DNA of 64,000 bases, taken from NCBI GenBank assembly GCA_902728285.1, contig CACVBU010001240.1:186001-250000 (forward strand), in the 5' to 3' direction. This document shows positions 60,641 through 64,000 of this stretch, one piece after another. This DNA comes from Clytia hemisphaerica (Eukaryota; Cnidaria; Hydrozoa; Leptothecata; Clytiidae). The notes under the pieces were generated by a model. The model did not search any database and was not told where the DNA came from. It saw nothing but the letters and a program-made list of their open reading frames with translations. Numbering within the stretch: position 1 is the stretch's first letter; each line of letters begins with the position of its first letter. The translations under genes and the position numbers were made by a program.

Positions 60641-61134
60641 TGCAGTTTATGCTTGTAATTAAGTCCAGTGGCTTTCCAAACCACTCTACCGCGGCAATTT
60701 ATCCAAAGAAAGGTAGACGCCTGCTAGTCTAGGTTCCTTCTGGATACTGTACGCCCACTTTAGCTTTTTATCTAATTAATATGCGCTGTCATGATGCCGT
60801 TACTGTATATCAATAGTATCGCTAGAATATTCAGAGCAAGAAAATATAAGTATCTTTTTGTTTGAAAGAGGTGTTCCCAAAATATAAGCCCCTAAAGTTC
60901 TCTCATAACTACTTAACCTAAAACAAGAGAATTTTGTCACACCACGCTAATTGTACAAAGTTTTTAGAGCGACAACAAAAGAAATCCATTAACTCGAATC
61001 AAACAGGAGTTAACTAACTTAAGGGCAAAGGACCAGGTAAATGGCGAGCCGTGTTTCCACTTTTTCGAGAAGCGCTTATCCATTTCTTTCCATTTAATTT
61101 CATTTTAATTTCTCTGATCTTCTTCCTCTTGCAG
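60641..61134. other. No gene recognised
   Basis: Nothing recognisable apart from a T-rich acceptor tract leading into the candidate exon at 61135. Confidence 0.35.
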
Positions 61135-64000
61135 GGGAGATTTTTGTTCGACCAATACAAGGGTTAACCGAAAAATACATTGGTATGAAACTTCAACACA
61201 TACGCACAACATATTTTATGATGTACATAAAATGTCGATTTTAACAATTTTTATGTATACCGTAAAGATATTGAACTGCGGTTTTAAGGGTGTACATAAA
61301 AACAGCGTTCTTCTCTAAAACTCGCTCTTAGATTTAGCCTATGGTATTATTACTCTTTTGAGAAGCCTGAGAGAAGCAATTTTATTTAGTAGTTCCAGTT
61401 CGGTCCGACCAGGGCCGCCCAGCCCTACTGCCTGGTCAGATTATGGCTCTGAACGATTGCATTTACAAAGCTAATGGATTCTCTGTTGTTATACAATATG
61501 AACAAATTAATAGGAAACAAACTGGCAACTGGAGAAAAAATGTCTAAAAAGATAAGTGAATGTCCTGATTGATGCCCTCCCATGCCATGATGCCTGGCCT
61601 GACCTGTAGCTGTACTGTAGCTAGTTGGTCATACTTTTGGCGTTCATTATTGTCATTTGAAACTTCTTTCATTATAATTGATCATAAATTTATAGCTAGC
61701 TAATTTCTCATGCTCTATAAAGCTCTACACAATAATGAAAAATATACGCCCTCTGACGAATTTGCCTTTTGTTTTGTGTGGGGACGGTATAATTTTGTTT
61801 GAAGTCACAGGGTAGAGAAACACTGACCTGTACTTTGTAAAAATTTACTGTACTGTTTTATTTTTTGTTTTATAATGAACCATGATATGATTTTACTCTT
61901 GGTTCGGATGAACTTTTTACATGTTTGTACATATTTTATACCTACTACAACTACTGGGGTCCTGAGAAATTAGCTTGCTATGAATTTCCTGACCCGTAAT
62001 AACCTGAAATTTTCTATTGGTACGGCTGCTAAAGTTCCTCTAAAGCTATAAAAAGACACCAATGTTGTACCATCTGACGAATTGGCCTTGTGTTATGTTT
62101 TTTTGTCGGGACGGTATAAAGGGCACCAGATATAGCGGATGTTGTCCGGCGTCAAATGAGGATACTTTTTCCTGCCAGACAACCCCTACACCAGACTTAC
62201 GGCCTTACAGAAGTATGGTGTGTCCGGTGCACATTATTTTTTGAAACGTGTGTGGCTACAATTACCTTTATTATTTGTGATTTATTTATTGAACGGTGAA
62301 CGCTATTTTGAATCTACTGTTTGCATATGAAAAAAATACAAAAACAGATTGAGCAATATATGGCGTCTCACGCAGAATAAATGAGGATGTATGTCTGATG
62401 CTTAAAGAATTTCCCTTATTCACACCAGACTTAACTGTACTGTGTTTAGAGCTCCCGGAAATTTAACAGCAGACAAATGCGTCCGGTGTACAAAAGGGTA
62501 TTTTTTGACATCAGACAAAACACTTGACCTCGTGCGTTGCCAGTGTCCTAGGGCACCTAGGCCTAGGCCAAGTAATGTGTTGGGGGCTAAAATTTAGCAA
62601 ATTTATGTTCGTTGGGGGTACCTATCTGCTCTGAATCTTTTAGCCCATAGCCATAGTTTCTGACAGTTTCCCATTTTTGTTCTTCTTTTCCAGTTAGTTT
62701 CCCATTTTTGTTTTTCTTTTCCAGTTTGTTTTTTTCATTATGCTTCCATTTTAATAGCATAACAACAAAGCTTTTATCTATCTATATCTATATATTTAAG
62801 TAACATCAGGCCCGAAGGCAAATTCTTGCTACATATAAAAATACAATAATAATCATATAAAAAGTTTCATCTGTACATGGTGAAGTAACAAATGAAGGAA
62901 AAAAGCTTCTTGTGTAAACATTGTAATTTACCATCCCAATTTGGTTGAGAATTTTGAAAAAAACTGTCACACGATTCTATTTAAAACTGCCCAACTTTGC
63001 CCTTTCGTATTTCATGTGACCTACAGTATTCAATTTATAGTAAAAAGATAAACAAACGTTCGAAAATATGTTTCGTTTCTTATAAATACCCCAGATAAAC
63101 TTTTGATCTTTGATTCATTTAGTTGAGGTCTCCAAGTGCATTTTGTTATTTTGATCGTTATAATTTACCATGTTTGAGAAACGAGCACTTGATACGTAGA
63201 GGAGGAAAAAGTTGACAAATTTTTTGGAGATGGTTGTGGTTGTAAAATTGGACCTGAAAAATCGCAATGTTTTCAATTATTCACCAAGGACCAAGTTTCT
63301 AAGTTTCGAAATGATGTTTTTGAGTTGGACAATAAAGAGAGAGACATGCTCGTAATGGGTTTTCTTATGGCCAATAAACCAAATAATGGTGAGAAATTAA
63401 GCTTTTTTCGTATGGTCAACGTGTTTGTCGCACTACGTTTTTATTTTGTTTCGCCTTGTCACTAAAGCTCTATGCTACTTTGTGCAAACATTTCCAAACG
63501 AACGGCCTTGTTCCTCGTGAACATAGAAATAAGAGAAAATCACCACATAATTCGCTTCCAATCGAAACACGACAACATGCGGAAACCTTTCTCGTCAACT
63601 TTGCTGAGCAGAATGCTCTGTTACTACCGGGCAGAGTACCGCATTATCGTGACGAAGGCCAGGCTACAACTGCTACCGTCGCAAGAAACCAGGAAAACAA
63701 TATACGAAAAGTATCGAGAGGCTAGTGATATTGTCGATCTACCCATTATGGGTCTAAGTACATTTTCTGAATTTTGGAGAGCCAGATTGCCCCACATCGT
63801 GATCACAAAAACGATGAGCAATTTATGTTGGGTTTGCCAAGACGGAAATACTAAACTTTTAAGGACGAAGATGACGATTATGACCAAGTCTTGGAAGAAC
63901 ATAAGAAACACATCGTCCGGGCTACCGAAGAGCAGCACTATTACCAAGCCCAATGTGATAAGGCCAAAGAAAATGCAAAGGAGCTTATTTATAGTTCGGA
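61135..64000 (+). CDS. Partial transposase-like family gene, runs off window
   Basis: Candidate exon 61135-61182 (EIFVRPIQGLTEKYI) joins 63200-63388 in phase (EEEKVDKFFGDGCGCKIGPE ... MLVMGFLMANKPNN). A long exon from about 63468 reaches the window edge. Motifs GCGC near the start, NALLLPGRVPHY, LLPSQETRK and LPHIVITKTMSNLCWVCQ match, from memory, a widespread transposon-linked animal family whose C-terminal part (outside this window) carries a DN-type motif. The join into the last exon is off by one base, and two further frameshifts sit near 63660 and 63860, so it is a decaying copy or the sequence has indel errors. The GCGC start is reminiscent of the minus-strand gene at 7041-11625. Confidence 0.55.
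61690..62540. repeat. Diverged duplications in an intron
   Basis: TCTGACGAATTTGCCTTTTG with GGGACGGTATAA occurs at about 61750 and 62076. ACACCAGACTTA with GTCCGGTGCACA/GTCCGGTGTACA occurs at about 62190 and 62430-62490. They are old partial duplications of unknown origin. Confidence 0.5.

Overview
This window looks like AT-rich nuclear DNA of an invertebrate animal, most likely a cnidarian. Genes are split into short exons by GT-AG introns with T-rich acceptors. There are CR1/L2/Jockey-like LINEs, pogo/Tigger-like and Tc1/mariner-like MITEs, and G-run MITEs that resemble, from memory, abundant anthozoan repeats. No bacterial operon, rRNA, convincing tRNA or CRISPR array is visible. Host identity is inference. 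The AT content is an impression, not a computed figure.

Layout: 125-517 is a MITE with a 9-bp target duplication. 3138-6680 (+) is a small gene ending in a PHD finger, with an unknown 138-aa gene (4337-5249, -) nested antisense in one intron. 7041-11625 (-) is an eleven-exon gene of a large uncharacterised family, including an apparent 7-nt microexon. 12.6-18.5 kb holds repeats only. 18.56-21.58 kb (-) is a decayed LINE with its own insertion. 23.28-25.04 kb holds two MITEs. 25.4-34.8 kb (+) carries a Ulp1/C48 SUMO-protease-like gene fused to a PHD finger, with both catalytic His and Asp apparently replaced by Asn. 36.0-38.5 kb holds a MITE, a LINE ORF1 fragment and a Tigger-like MITE. 38.56-42.19 kb is a satellite block (51-bp monomers, then a 104-bp dimer). 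42.68-44.12 kb is a MITE followed by a two-SAP-domain gene (+). 45.8-47.95 kb is a divergent pair: a tentative minus-strand gene with a TATA box and an OB-fold/zinc-ribbon (RPA-like) gene (+). 48.47-52.4 kb is a foldback repeat plus a composite of nested repeats. 53.0-56.59 kb (+) is a wrecked C2H2 / transposase-like pseudogene carrying a second copy of the first MITE. 58.6-58.9 kb (-) is a LINE fragment. 61.1-64.0 kb (+) is a partial gene of another transposase-like family running off the window.

How the genes relate: PHD, Ulp1, SAP, OB-fold, C2H2 and two transposase-like families within 60 kb look like the accessory and core genes of large multi-gene DNA transposons, or their remains, rather than ordinary housekeeping genes. 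Several genes have perfect exon phases but carry single-base indels. Either they are decaying or the assembly has base-level errors. Exon models were made by hand from splice motifs, phase and recalled family motifs; no alignment or database search was run.
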